Positions 26,383 through 34,538 of a DNA stretch of 64,000 bases are shown in pieces. Source of the stretch: Pseudofulvibacter geojedonensis (GTDB taxonomy: Bacteria > Bacteroidota > Bacteroidia > Flavobacteriales > Flavobacteriaceae); NCBI RefSeq assembly GCF_042675745.1, contig NZ_JBHTJM010000001.1:62001-126000 (forward strand), written 5' to 3'. Position 1 is the first letter of the stretch. Every line of letters begins with the position of its first letter. The translations under genes were made by a program, and so were the position numbers. Below the pieces are notes generated by a model. It saw only the letters and a list, made by a program, of their open reading frames with translations, did no database searches and was not told the origin of the DNA.

Positions 26383-26949
26383 ATGAAAAAAATTATTCTT
26401 TCTCTTATTTTATTGTTAGCCCCTATTACTTTTCTTGCTCAAACCACACATGATATTAACTGGACTTTCAACCCTTCTGGAGATTTAACAATTAATCAAG
26501 GTGACTCTGTTAGATGGACCTGGGGAGATAATTCTACACATACTGTTACGAGTACATCTGGAGTAGAAACATTTGACAGTGGTAATATTAATGGTATGGG
26601 AATGACCTTTACACATACGTTTAACAATATTGGTGTCACTGATTATAGATGTGACATACACCCTGGCAATATGACTGGAAGAATAACTGTTCAAGTATTA
26701 AACATTGAAAACGAATCAAAGCAAAAAACACAATTATATCCAAATCCTGTTAGCAATATTTTAACTGTTAAAACAGAAAACACAATTAGTAATATTAGAA
26801 TTACAAACGTTATAGGAAAAGTTATAATAGACAAAAATTATAATCTCTCAGAAATCCAATTAAATGTAAGTAGTCTTAAAAGCGGTATGTATTTTATTCA
26901 AATTAGTAACGACAAAAACAAAAAAGCACTTAAGTTTTTTAAAAAATAA
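26383..26949 (+). CDS. Secreted cupredoxin (blue copper) protein with T9SS sorting domain
   Basis: The 188-residue protein has a signal peptide (MKKIILSLILLLAPITFLA/Q), a plastocyanin-like domain at about residues 21-107 and a T9SS type A sorting domain in the last 75 residues (LYPNPVSNILTVKTEN, SGMYFIQISN). Type 1 copper ligands are all present: H53 in NSTHTV, then C90, H93 and M97 in YRCDIHPGNM. It should be an extracellular or surface electron carrier, an unusual location for a small cupredoxin, which is normally periplasmic. Its redox partner is not encoded nearby. Its stop codon touches the 3' end of the opposite-strand RNase P RNA. Confidence 0.88.
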   Translation: MKKIILSLILLLAPITFLAQTTHDINWTFNPSGDLTINQGDSVRWTWGDNSTHTVTSTSGVETFDSGNINGMGMTFTHTFNNIGVTDYRCDIHPGNMTGRITVQVLNIENESKQKTQLYPNPVSNILTVKTENTISNIRITNVIGKVIIDKNYNLSEIQLNVSSLKSGMYFIQISNDKNKKALKFFKK

Positions 26950-27252
26950 GCAGGCAATAAGCCGGATTCTGTTCTCTTAAAAGAGCCCTTATCATTTATC
27001 TAGAACTAATATTACTATTAGTTTCAAACCGCCTACCCTCCAACATTGAGCGTGTAACTCTTTAACGTTGGTTTACATGGCGTTGCACCCTATAGAGTTT
27101 ACCTGATTTCACTACAGCATTACCTGTACATTCTTTCTGTTGCACTTGTCCTCATCTCACGATGGACGGCTGTTAGCCGCTATAGCACACTATGGTGTCC
27201 GGACTTTCCTCTCTCCTATTAAATAAGACAGCGATAAGGTAGCCTGCTTACT
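26947..27252 (-). ncRNA. rnpB: RNase P RNA (bacterial class A)
   Basis: Read on the minus strand, the RNA opens TAAGCAGGCTACC and closes with GCCTGCTTA, forming helix P1. It contains the universal conserved blocks: GAGAGGAAAGTCCGGAC early (CR-I), ACAGAAA followed by the TAATGC region, AGGGTGCAACGCC, and GGTAGGCGGTTTGAAACT with AATCCGGCTTATTG near the 3' end. The length of about 306 nt is plausible for Bacteroidetes. It is the catalytic RNA that removes 5' leaders from tRNA precursors. A -7 box lies right upstream. Its 3' end overlaps the stop codon of the cupredoxin gene by about 3 bases on the opposite strand. Confidence 0.96.
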
Positions 27253-27253
27253 G

Positions 27254-27261
27254 CAAAAGTA
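27254..27261 (-). promoter_or_regulatory. Candidate -7 box of rnpB
   Basis: The minus strand reads TACTTTTG (TAnnTTTG) immediately before the RNA 5' end, at the expected distance from a transcription start around 27249-27252. Confidence 0.6.
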
Positions 27262-27328
27262 ACATTATATTGTTGATAACATCTAAATAAATTACAATTT
27301 ACATTCCAATAATTTTATGGCTATTTTC

Positions 27329-27336
27329 TATATTTG
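27329..27336 (+). promoter_or_regulatory. Candidate -7 box of dnaX
   Basis: TATATTTG matches TAnnTTTG and ends 16 bases before the dnaX ATG. Confidence 0.5.
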
Positions 27337-27352
27337 TTAAGTAAAAGCAATT

Positions 27353-29050
27353 ATGGAGCATTTTGTAGTATCGGCACGAAAATACCGTCCAAAAACATTT
27401 AAAAATGTTGTTGGACAACAAGCTATTACCAATACACTATTAAATGCTATAGATAATAACCATTTGGCTCAAGCTTTATTATTTTGTGGGCCTCGTGGTG
27501 TTGGTAAAACTTCTTGTGCACGAATATTAGCAAAGCAAATTAATCAGCAAGAGCATCAAGACGAAAATGAAGATTTTGCTTTTAATATATTTGAATTAGA
27601 CGCAGCTTCAAATAACTCTGTAGATGATATTAGAAGTTTAATTGAACAAGTTAGAATACCTCCACAAGTTGGTTCTTACAAAGTTTATATTATAGATGAG
27701 GTACACATGTTATCTCAAGCTGCTTTTAATGCTTTTTTAAAAACTCTAGAAGAACCTCCTAAACACGCTATTTTTATATTAGCAACAACCGAAAAACATA
27801 AAATTATTCCGACCATATTATCTAGATGTCAGGTTTTCGATTTCAAAAGAATCACAGTTAAAGATGCAGCCGAATATTTAGCATATATAGCCAAAGAGCA
27901 AGGAATTACTGCAGAGGAAGATGCTTTGCATATTATAGCCCAAAAAGCAGATGGTGCCATGAGAGATGCATTATCTATTTTTGACAGAGTTGTTAGTTTT
28001 TCTGGTAGTAACTTAACTAGACAAGCAGTTACCGAAAACTTAAATGTTTTAGATTACGATACGTATTTTAAAGCTACAGATTATATTCTCAACAATCAAA
28101 TACCTGAACTGCTAATATTGTTTAATGAATGCTTAGCTAAAGGATTTGACGGACACCACTTTATTGCTGGCCTTGCCTCTCACTTTAGAGATTTATTAGT
28201 CTGCCAAAATCAAGCTACAATTCCTTTACTTGAAGTTGGAGAAAGAGCTAAGCAACAATATTTAGAACAATCTAAATTAAGCTCACAAGGCTTTTTAATT
28301 ACCGCCATAGATAAAGCTAATGATTGTGATCTTAAATACAAGACCAGTAAAAATCAGCGTTTATTAGTTGAATTATGTTTAATGCAATTGGCTTCCATTA
28401 CTTTTAATGGTGAAAAAAAAAAGCCTAACAACTTCATAATTCCTGCTACTTTCTTTATTAGTACGCACTCATCTGTAATTACCAAACCTGTAGAGTTACC
28501 TAAAGTAGAAACTTCAACTAGCCAACAACAAGAAAATATAATTTCAGAGCCTAAACCTGAAACAAAACAACCTACAATGAAACCTGAAAAAAACAGAATT
28601 TCAGGTCTATCATTAGCAAGTGTAAAAAAGAAACAAGACCACCTTAAAGCCAAACAAGAAAAAGAAACTCAACATGTAGAATTACCTACCGATCCTTTTA
28701 AGGATAGTGATTTAATCAATTTTTGGAATAAATACATTGAAATTTTGCACAAAAAAGGCGAAAAAATTTTAGCTTCTATTTTAGAGGTTGACATTCCAAA
28801 AATTAAAAATGAAACTATTCATTTAGAATTCCCTAACGAAACCATGAAAGTTGAGCTAGAAAGAGCTCAATACCCTATTTTAGCTTACTTGCGAAAAAAA
28901 GTTAATAACTACAATGTAAATTTTCATATAGTTGTTAATGAAGCTACACAAAAGAAATACGCTTTTACTGCTAGAGAAAAATTTGAAAAACTTTGTGAGT
29001 TAAACCCTGCTCTTGATTTACTTCGAAAAGAATTTGATTTAGACATCTAG
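27353..29050 (+). CDS. dnaX: DNA polymerase III subunit gamma/tau
   Basis: The 565-residue protein has the clamp-loader AAA+ module: SARKYRPKTFKNVVGQ at the N-terminus, Walker A LLFCGPRGVGKTSCAR (about residues 43-58), Walker B VYIIDEVHMLS, sensor 1 FILATTEKHKIIPTILSRCQ and sensor 2 GAMRDALSIFDR. The zinc-binding cysteine cluster that usually follows the first helix is missing: the segment KQINQQEHQDENEDFAFNIF has no cysteines. The C-terminal third (about 370-565) is the lineage-specific tau extension, with a low-complexity Lys/Glu/Gln/Pro linker. It loads the sliding clamp and couples the replicative polymerase. A programmed frameshift for gamma is not evident. Confidence 0.96.
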   Translation: MEHFVVSARKYRPKTFKNVVGQQAITNTLLNAIDNNHLAQALLFCGPRGVGKTSCARILAKQINQQEHQDENEDFAFNIFELDAASNNSVDDIRSLIEQVRIPPQVGSYKVYIIDEVHMLSQAAFNAFLKTLEEPPKHAIFILATTEKHKIIPTILSRCQVFDFKRITVKDAAEYLAYIAKEQGITAEEDALHIIAQKADGAMRDALSIFDRVVSFSGSNLTRQAVTENLNVLDYDTYFKATDYILNNQIPELLILFNECLAKGFDGHHFIAGLASHFRDLLVCQNQATIPLLEVGERAKQQYLEQSKLSSQGFLITAIDKANDCDLKYKTSKNQRLLVELCLMQLASITFNGEKKKPNNFIIPATFFISTHSSVITKPVELPKVETSTSQQQENIISEPKPETKQPTMKPEKNRISGLSLASVKKKQDHLKAKQEKETQHVELPTDPFKDSDLINFWNKYIEILHKKGEKILASILEVDIPKIKNETIHLEFPNETMKVELERAQYPILAYLRKKVNNYNVNFHIVVNEATQKKYAFTAREKFEKLCELNPALDLLRKEFDLDI

Positions 29051-29077
29051 TTTTTAGTCTTTAATATTATATATTTC

Positions 29078-29085
29078 TATTTTTG
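29078..29085 (+). promoter_or_regulatory. Candidate -7 box of miaE
   Basis: TATTTTTG matches TAnnTTTG, 22 bases before the miaE ATG. Confidence 0.45.
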
Positions 29086-29107
29086 CCTTCTTAAAACTTA
29101 GAGAGAT

Positions 29108-29698
29108 ATGTCAATGTTAGGATTAAAACTTGCTACAGATCCAAGATGGGTTAATATTGTAGAAAAAGATATTCATGAAATTTTAACCGATCATGCTTTT
29201 TGCGAACAAAAAGCTGCTAGCTCTGCTATATCTATAGCTGTAAAGTTTTCTGACAGACCAGAATTAGTTTCAGCAATGTTAGAATTAGCTCAAGAAGAGT
29301 TAGATCATTTTAAAATGGTTCATGACATAGTTGTAAAAAGAGGTTGGGTTTTAGGTAAAGAAAGAAGAGATGAATATGTTAGACAACTAACAAAATTCTT
29401 TCCTAAGCCTAAAAATGAAAGTTACAACCTAGTTCACAAATTACTTTATTCTGCCATGATAGAAGCAAGAAGCTGTGAACGCTTTAGACTTCTTTCTGAA
29501 GAAATTAACGATTCCGAATTACAAGAATTTTACAGAGAACTTATGATTTCTGAAGCAAATCACTATACTTTGTTTTTAAAGTTTGCTAGACAATATGGAG
29601 AAGATATAGAGGTAGTGAACCAAAAATGGAATGATTTACTCGCTTTTGAAGCCGAGTTAATGTCTAAATTAAGTGTATCTGGAACCATTCATGGTTAA
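29108..29698 (+). CDS. miaE: tRNA-(ms[2]io[6]A)-hydroxylase-like diiron protein
   Basis: The 196-residue all-helical protein has a ferritin-like diiron site: E in FCEQKAASSAI, EELDHF in LELAQEELDHFKMVH, EARSCERF in MIEARSCERFRLLSEE, and EANHY in ISEANHYTLF. These are the four-helix ligand positions of MiaE, which hydroxylates the isopentenyl side chain of modified A37 in tRNA. The length matches the family. It is monocistronic, with its own promoter box and a strong terminator. Confidence 0.92.
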   Translation: MSMLGLKLATDPRWVNIVEKDIHEILTDHAFCEQKAASSAISIAVKFSDRPELVSAMLELAQEELDHFKMVHDIVVKRGWVLGKERRDEYVRQLTKFFPKPKNESYNLVHKLLYSAMIEARSCERFRLLSEEINDSELQEFYRELMISEANHYTLFLKFARQYGEDIEVVNQKWNDLLAFEAELMSKLSVSGTIHG

Positions 29699-29735
29699 AA
29701 AAAAGCCAGCTTATTACCCGTAAGCTGGCTTATCA
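29699..29735 (+). terminator. Terminator of miaE
   Basis: Perfect 11-bp stem: AAGCCAGCTTA (29703-29713) and TAAGCTGGCTT (29721-29731), preceded by an A-run. The T-run after it is weak, but the position right after the stop codon fits. Confidence 0.75.
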
Positions 29736-30028
29736 ACCCATAATTAAAATAAATAATTAATAATTACCCATAATTATTACTTTTACTATATATAATTTAT
29801 TTATAGACTATATTTTTTATACCAAAGTTGTTTTGAGAAACATTGTAGCTCATTGAGGTTTACTCAATTTTTAATTAACTACTTACTTAAATATAAAGCT
29901 TTATCAGTTACTAAAAACTAACCCGCTATATATATTCGATTATTTGCTTATTTTAAGGTTAAGCTACCTTATTTTAAACGTTTATAAGTACAAAAAAGAG
30001 CCTATTACGCTATTAACAGACTCTTTTT
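29736..30028. other. Gene-free stretch with several hairpins and a short repeat
   Basis: About 290 AT-rich bases hold no open frame with coding character. I see a stem ATTGAG/CTCAAT (29852-29868) followed by TTTTT, a stem TAAGGT/ACCTTA (29954-29971), and a terminator hairpin at 29992-30028. CAACCCATAATTAAAATAA at 29735 recurs as CAACCCAAAATTAAAATAA at about 30029, each directly after a terminator hairpin. A small RNA is possible but not shown. Confidence 0.4.
29992..30028 (-). terminator. Terminator of the large LamG T9SS gene
   Basis: AAAAAGAG (29993-30000) pairs with CTCTTTTT (30020-30027) across an AT-rich loop, just downstream of the stop at 30059 on the minus strand. Confidence 0.65.
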
Positions 30029-30058
30029 CAACCCAAAATTAAAATAATTACACTAAAA

Positions 30059-33000
30059 TTACTTTACTATTATCTTTCTTGAAACCAACATTTCGTTGTT
30101 GTATTTAAACCTTACTAAATAAGCTCCTGTTTTAAAAACATTTGGAATTATTGCCTTAGTAATTTGCTGTTGTCTTTCAATGCTGTTATAAACTTCTTGA
30201 CCTAACATGTTAAATAACTGGACATTAGATAATGAAAATGCTTTTTCATTACTAATTGCAATATGGTTATCTGTTATATTGTAATACACAGATAAATTAT
30301 TTACTTCTTCCAACTCATTTCCCACAGATAAAACTACTCTTTCGAACACAATAAAAAATCTATTTACATATTCACCGACTGGCAAATTTAAACTAGCCTC
30401 TGTATTCGATTCTAATATTGTACGATTACCGGTTTCTTTATCTAAAAAATAAACATTGATATCTTCATCTAAATCCGCTAAGCTTTCTGCTGTAAATGTA
30501 CTTAATCCATCTTGACCAGTTCTTATATATAAAGGCAATTCTAAGCCGCTGTAAATACTTCCTATTCCTTGTATAACCATTGATTTATTTTCTACTATAA
30601 AAGCACATTCAGACGGATGAAAGTCATCTAATAATTCTGCATCATAGCCATAATCTATCATTTCTGTTAATCCGTCTTTTACACCCAATAACAATTGCCT
30701 TATAGGTCCTTCTGGTGTTACAAAATTAAAATATACCCTATCTATATCATCCTCACCTTCTGATACACTTCTATTAGATGCAGATCTAGATGTTAATGAT
30801 GTTGCTGTAGACACAAAAGTTGAATTACCGTCCATTTCTCTTTCAAAAACTCTCTGACTGTTATTAAATTCTATTGTTCCACCATCTGAATCTCCTTGAA
30901 CAAAAAAACCTTGGCCTACTGGAATATAGCGTTGTGGTAAAGCCTTATTACTATTATCTGTATCTTGATTAGACACACCAGGATCTGGTATAGCATAAGT
31001 TGCCCCTAATTTATTTAAGGTAGCATAACCTCCTTGATAATCAAGTAAATTGTGACTTTCACCTCCCCAGTGGTCCCAAAAATACAAAGCTCCTGTTGTA
31101 GTTCCCGATCCTACCACATCTCCATTGTCTTCAATACTAGCTATATTATCGTCAATAAACTTATGGGCATCAATTGCTGATGGAAATGGATTTCCTACTA
31201 AGTACGTGTTATTAGCTCCAATTGGTAATTGTATAGAGTTGTTTCCCGTCATTGCATTAGAATCGGCTTTTCTTCCGTTATTTGGTTTTCCTTCAAAAAC
31301 ATAATTTTGAGAAGAAGCAGATGTTCCTGTCCCTTTTTGAGTATACCCCTCTCCTACTTGTAAGCTTCCAGTAGAGCGTATATGGGTCCAATTATTATAA
31401 TCGTCCGGACTATTTACGAATTTAAACATCCAAAAGTCTGCTAACGATATAGGAGTACCTGACTGACCATCATAACTATAAGTAATAAAATTTATATTTT
31501 GAGGAACTAAAGGGTTACTACCATCTTTTAAAACATTGGCTACTGTATAATTAGTATTATTAGCAGTAGTATTTACAGGGTTTACAGGTGCTGACCAATA
31601 ATTATATGAATGTACATCTGATTTACCTTGTTGGTCTATTTCTATAGCTCCAGAACTAGTTACATCTAAATCACTAAACTCTGTTTGTACTAATTGAGAT
31701 TCTCCATTTAAATCTAACTTACCGTCTAATTTTAAATACCATGTATTAATTATACCTGCATTGTTTTGTACATCTAACTCAGAATTATTTCCAACTAAGA
31801 GCCCTATTTGATTATGTGTCTCTGTAGTATTGATAGTTACCCCATCAGCAATTCTAACAATTGCACAATCACTGTTAGGGGCATTATCAATATCCCAAAC
31901 ATCTCCATGTTCCCAAGTAGACACGTCTGTCCAATCACCACTATTAATAGCTACATATGGCATAGGTGCATTTCTTTCCTGATAGGTACGCATATTATTT
32001 AAACCACCATCTACACTCAAACTAGATTCATCGGGTGTAAAACCAGTATTTACTATATTCATTTTATAGTATAATATTAAAGTATTCCAAGACAATCCTT
32101 CAATATTTTTAGGTATAACTGTACCTCTTACAAACCCTCCATTATTTTCAATTTCTTGGTAAACTTGTCTTTGCAATTGACTATCGGTTAAAGCCACATT
32201 ATACACTCTGGTTTCATATATTGCTCCTTTAAAATAAGCATTATCAAACTCAGTATTTCTTCCAATTTCAAAATCATCACTATTCCAGCTTGCACTATTA
32301 TCTAACATATTACCAGTAAGCAAACTATAACTCCACACCATATTTCCGTTTATAAACAAATCAACAGACCCTTTGTTTCCATTGTATCTTGTGCTAACAT
32401 GGCACCATTCATTTTCTTTTAATACTGGAGCCAGAATATCAGGAGTTGTTATACTATTTAAAGCAATCCCATTGGTTTTAACAAATACTTTCAATCTATC
32501 ATTGCTATCAACAAAAACGCGAAGATTTTTTTGTCCCATTATTTCACCTCCTGTAAAACCATTATCTAAACGTACCCATGACATCATTGTAATTTCTGAG
32601 TTACCTCCTAAAAAAGCAGGTCTATTAATATAATCGTTCACACCATCGAAATCTAAAGTTTGTGGCAAACAAAAACTAAAATTCCCCAATCCAGATCCAT
32701 GAGTTCTATTAATGCTACAAGTTGAGCAATCTTGCCATAGAAAAGTAACACTAGTGATATAATCATTATCTAAAAAATTAACTCCTACAATAGCATCATC
32801 ACCTGCCGTAGAACTTGCAGTTGCATCTACAACACCTGTTGAATTATCTACTGTATAGGATGGATTTCCTGAAACCGTAAATGTTGGCAAAATTGTTCCT
32901 CCAGAAGTAGTTGTAGCTGATATAGTATACTTATCACCATGAACACTAGATTTATTAACATGATACAAATCAAAAGAAAGCGCATAAATTGGCGAACTAA

Positions 33001-33376
33001 ATGTTATAGTACATGTTATGCCACTGGCTACCGTAAACCCACTTGTTCTTAAATCTAATCCTTCAAATGCTCCTGAAGATGCAGAAGTACCTACCTTAGG
33101 AGTATCTTGTCCTCCCCAATCTTGAAAAGTACCTGTATCTCCTGTGAAAGACACCGTGAAATCAATTCCAGAAGCATCAACATCTGAAAAAGTATTAGTT
33201 ATAGCTCCATCTGGAGACCAATCGTATTCATTTGAAGTTACTGGAGATGCTGTCCAGTCAAGTGTAAAATTCTCACCACACTGTGGCGGTGCATGTAACT
33301 GAGCTAAGGCTGTATTTGAAATTAAACCTATTAAAATTGAATAGAAGCACAGAGTTTTATGTGTAATTGTCTTCAT
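30059..33376 (-). CDS. Large secreted LamG-domain protein with T9SS type A sorting domain
   Basis: The 1105-residue protein has a signal peptide (MKTITHKTLCFYSILIGLIS.. cleaved near LAQ), an N-terminal beta-sandwich (about 30-240), a LamG/concanavalin A-like domain (about 245-410, TLDFDGVNDYINRPAF to EIGRNTEFDNAYFKGAIYE), a long middle region with a head-ligand type beta-rich segment (about 480-1010) and a type A T9SS sorting domain in the last 80 residues (LSNVQLFNMLGQEVY, TGAYLVRFKYNNEM). It should be exported by the type IX system to the surface. LamG and the absence of hydrolase motifs suggest binding rather than catalysis. The start codon lies 2 bases after the arm of a long inverted repeat in the leader. 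Confidence 0.87.
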   Translation of the reverse strand: MKTITHKTLCFYSILIGLISNTALAQLHAPPQCGENFTLDWTASPVTSNEYDWSPDGAITNTFSDVDASGIDFTVSFTGDTGTFQDWGGQDTPKVGTSASSGAFEGLDLRTSGFTVASGITCTITFSSPIYALSFDLYHVNKSSVHGDKYTISATTTSGGTILPTFTVSGNPSYTVDNSTGVVDATASSTAGDDAIVGVNFLDNDYITSVTFLWQDCSTCSINRTHGSGLGNFSFCLPQTLDFDGVNDYINRPAFLGGNSEITMMSWVRLDNGFTGGEIMGQKNLRVFVDSNDRLKVFVKTNGIALNSITTPDILAPVLKENEWCHVSTRYNGNKGSVDLFINGNMVWSYSLLTGNMLDNSASWNSDDFEIGRNTEFDNAYFKGAIYETRVYNVALTDSQLQRQVYQEIENNGGFVRGTVIPKNIEGLSWNTLILYYKMNIVNTGFTPDESSLSVDGGLNNMRTYQERNAPMPYVAINSGDWTDVSTWEHGDVWDIDNAPNSDCAIVRIADGVTINTTETHNQIGLLVGNNSELDVQNNAGIINTWYLKLDGKLDLNGESQLVQTEFSDLDVTSSGAIEIDQQGKSDVHSYNYWSAPVNPVNTTANNTNYTVANVLKDGSNPLVPQNINFITYSYDGQSGTPISLADFWMFKFVNSPDDYNNWTHIRSTGSLQVGEGYTQKGTGTSASSQNYVFEGKPNNGRKADSNAMTGNNSIQLPIGANNTYLVGNPFPSAIDAHKFIDDNIASIEDNGDVVGSGTTTGALYFWDHWGGESHNLLDYQGGYATLNKLGATYAIPDPGVSNQDTDNSNKALPQRYIPVGQGFFVQGDSDGGTIEFNNSQRVFEREMDGNSTFVSTATSLTSRSASNRSVSEGEDDIDRVYFNFVTPEGPIRQLLLGVKDGLTEMIDYGYDAELLDDFHPSECAFIVENKSMVIQGIGSIYSGLELPLYIRTGQDGLSTFTAESLADLDEDINVYFLDKETGNRTILESNTEASLNLPVGEYVNRFFIVFERVVLSVGNELEEVNNLSVYYNITDNHIAISNEKAFSLSNVQLFNMLGQEVYNSIERQQQITKAIIPNVFKTGAYLVRFKYNNEMLVSRKIIVK

Positions 33377-33378
33377 AA

Positions 33379-33442
33379 TTTACCATATTTAGATTAAACA
33401 AACCGTTTTTCTAAATAATTCTTTCGGGAAGAATATGGTAAA
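33379..33442 (-). promoter_or_regulatory. Structured 5' leader: 11-bp inverted repeat next to the start codon
   Basis: TTTACCATATT (33379-33389) and AATATGGTAAA (33432-33442) are perfectly complementary, with 42 bases between, which include a smaller hairpin (TTCTT/AAGAA around CCCGA on the minus strand). In the mRNA the second arm ends 2 bases before the AUG at 33376. A further perfect 9-bp inverted repeat, AAATCTTTG/CAAAGATTT, lies upstream at 33492-33514. Translational control or mRNA stabilisation is plausible. Confidence 0.5.
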
Positions 33443-33491
33443 GTAATTTCTTTGATTGCCATTCTTAATATGGCATGCTATTTTTTTGAGT

Positions 33492-33514
33492 AAATCTTTG
33501 TTGTGCAAAGATTT
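33492..33514. repeat. 9-bp inverted repeat, possible operator
   Basis: AAATCTTTG and CAAAGATTT are perfectly complementary with 5 bases between, 116-138 bases upstream of the LamG gene start. It may be a binding site for a dimeric regulator or a hairpin in the leader. Confidence 0.4.
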
Positions 33515-33586
33515 TTGTTGTTGGGATGAAGTTCTAGTTGTATTAAGAACTCTTATTTAATCTACGAACATTCTTTTGTTTTAAAC

Positions 33587-33624
33587 AAAAAAAGAGCCTT
33601 TTAATCGTTAAAAAAAGCTCTTTT
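33587..33624 (-). terminator. Terminator of the sixA-ppk1-ppx operon
   Basis: AAAAAGAGC pairs with GCTCTTTT across a loop rich in A and T, 27 bases after the ppx stop on the minus strand, with a T-run following. Confidence 0.75.
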
Positions 33625-33650
33625 CTAGATGAAAAACATTTTTAGAGTAC

Positions 33651-34538
33651 TTATTTATCTGAATAATAAAGTGTTTTTATAATTCCATCTGACAGACCTA
33701 TTTTAGGTACATATACTTTTTTAGATTTACTCCATTTCATTGCATTTAAGTATATTTTTAATGCAGGTATAATTACATCTGCCCTATCAGGGTTTAAGCC
33801 TATTTCAGAAATTCTATCAGCATAAGACATTGCATTAAAAAAATGATATTGAGCATTTAAAAACACATAAGACAATGGTCTATCGGTGGTTTTTCCTGAT
33901 AACTTATGTATTTTATTAATATTCCCTCCAGAACCTATCATAGTTATTTTTTCATAAGCATTGGTATTCTTCTTAATCCAAGATTCTATATTATTCCACA
34001 CTTCTTCTGTTATAGACTCATTAATAAGCCTAACTGTGCCTATTTTAAATGATTTTGAATTAATTATTTTACCTCTAGAAAAAACAGTGAATTCTGTACT
34101 CCCACCACCAACATCTACATATAAATAATTTTTATCTGGATCTATAAATGTTTTTAAATCTGTAGAGGCAATGATAGCAGCTTCTTTTTTACCATCGATT
34201 ATTTCGATATCGATATCGCTAGTTTCTTTTATTGCTAAAGCTATATCTTTTCCATTATTAGCCTCTCTCATTGCTGAAGTTGCACAAGCCATATATTTTT
34301 CTACACCATGAGATTTCATTAGCAATTTAAAAGCCATCATGGTGTCTTTCATTTTAATAATTTTCTCTGGAGAAATAGTTCCAACAGTAAAAGCATCTTG
34401 ACCTAAACGAATAGGAACACGTATTAAGGAACTCTTTTTAAAATTTGGGCGCTTCCCTTCTTCTTCAATTACATTTGCTATTAACATTCTTACAGCATTC
34501 GATCCAATATCAATTGCTGCATATTTTTTTATAATCAT
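33651..34538 (-). CDS. ppx: Ppx/GppA family exopolyphosphatase
   Basis: The 295-residue protein has the ASKHA phosphatase layout: AAIDIGSNAVRMLIANV at the N-terminus, ACATSAMREANNG, IDGKKEAAIIASTDLKTF, LYVDVGGGSTEFTVFSRGK and MIGSGGNINKIHKLSG. It covers the two core domains only; the C-terminal HD-like domain of long Ppx proteins is absent. It should hydrolyse polyphosphate or pppGpp; with ppk1 directly upstream, overlapping by 4 bases (ATGA), polyphosphate is the natural substrate. Confidence 0.93.
   Translation of the reverse strand: MIIKKYAAIDIGSNAVRMLIANVIEEEGKRPNFKKSSLIRVPIRLGQDAFTVGTISPEKIIKMKDTMMAFKLLMKSHGVEKYMACATSAMREANNGKDIALAIKETSDIDIEIIDGKKEAAIIASTDLKTFIDPDKNYLYVDVGGGSTEFTVFSRGKIINSKSFKIGTVRLINESITEEVWNNIESWIKKNTNAYEKITMIGSGGNINKIHKLSGKTTDRPLSYVFLNAQYHFFNAMSYADRISEIGLNPDRADVIIPALKIYLNAMKWSKSKKVYVPKIGLSDGIIKTLYYSDK

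Noticed and set aside
27254..27352. tRNA gene between rnpB and dnaX
   Set aside because: No cloverleaf, TTCRANY or CCA-proximal acceptor pairing is visible; the segment holds only promoter-like boxes.
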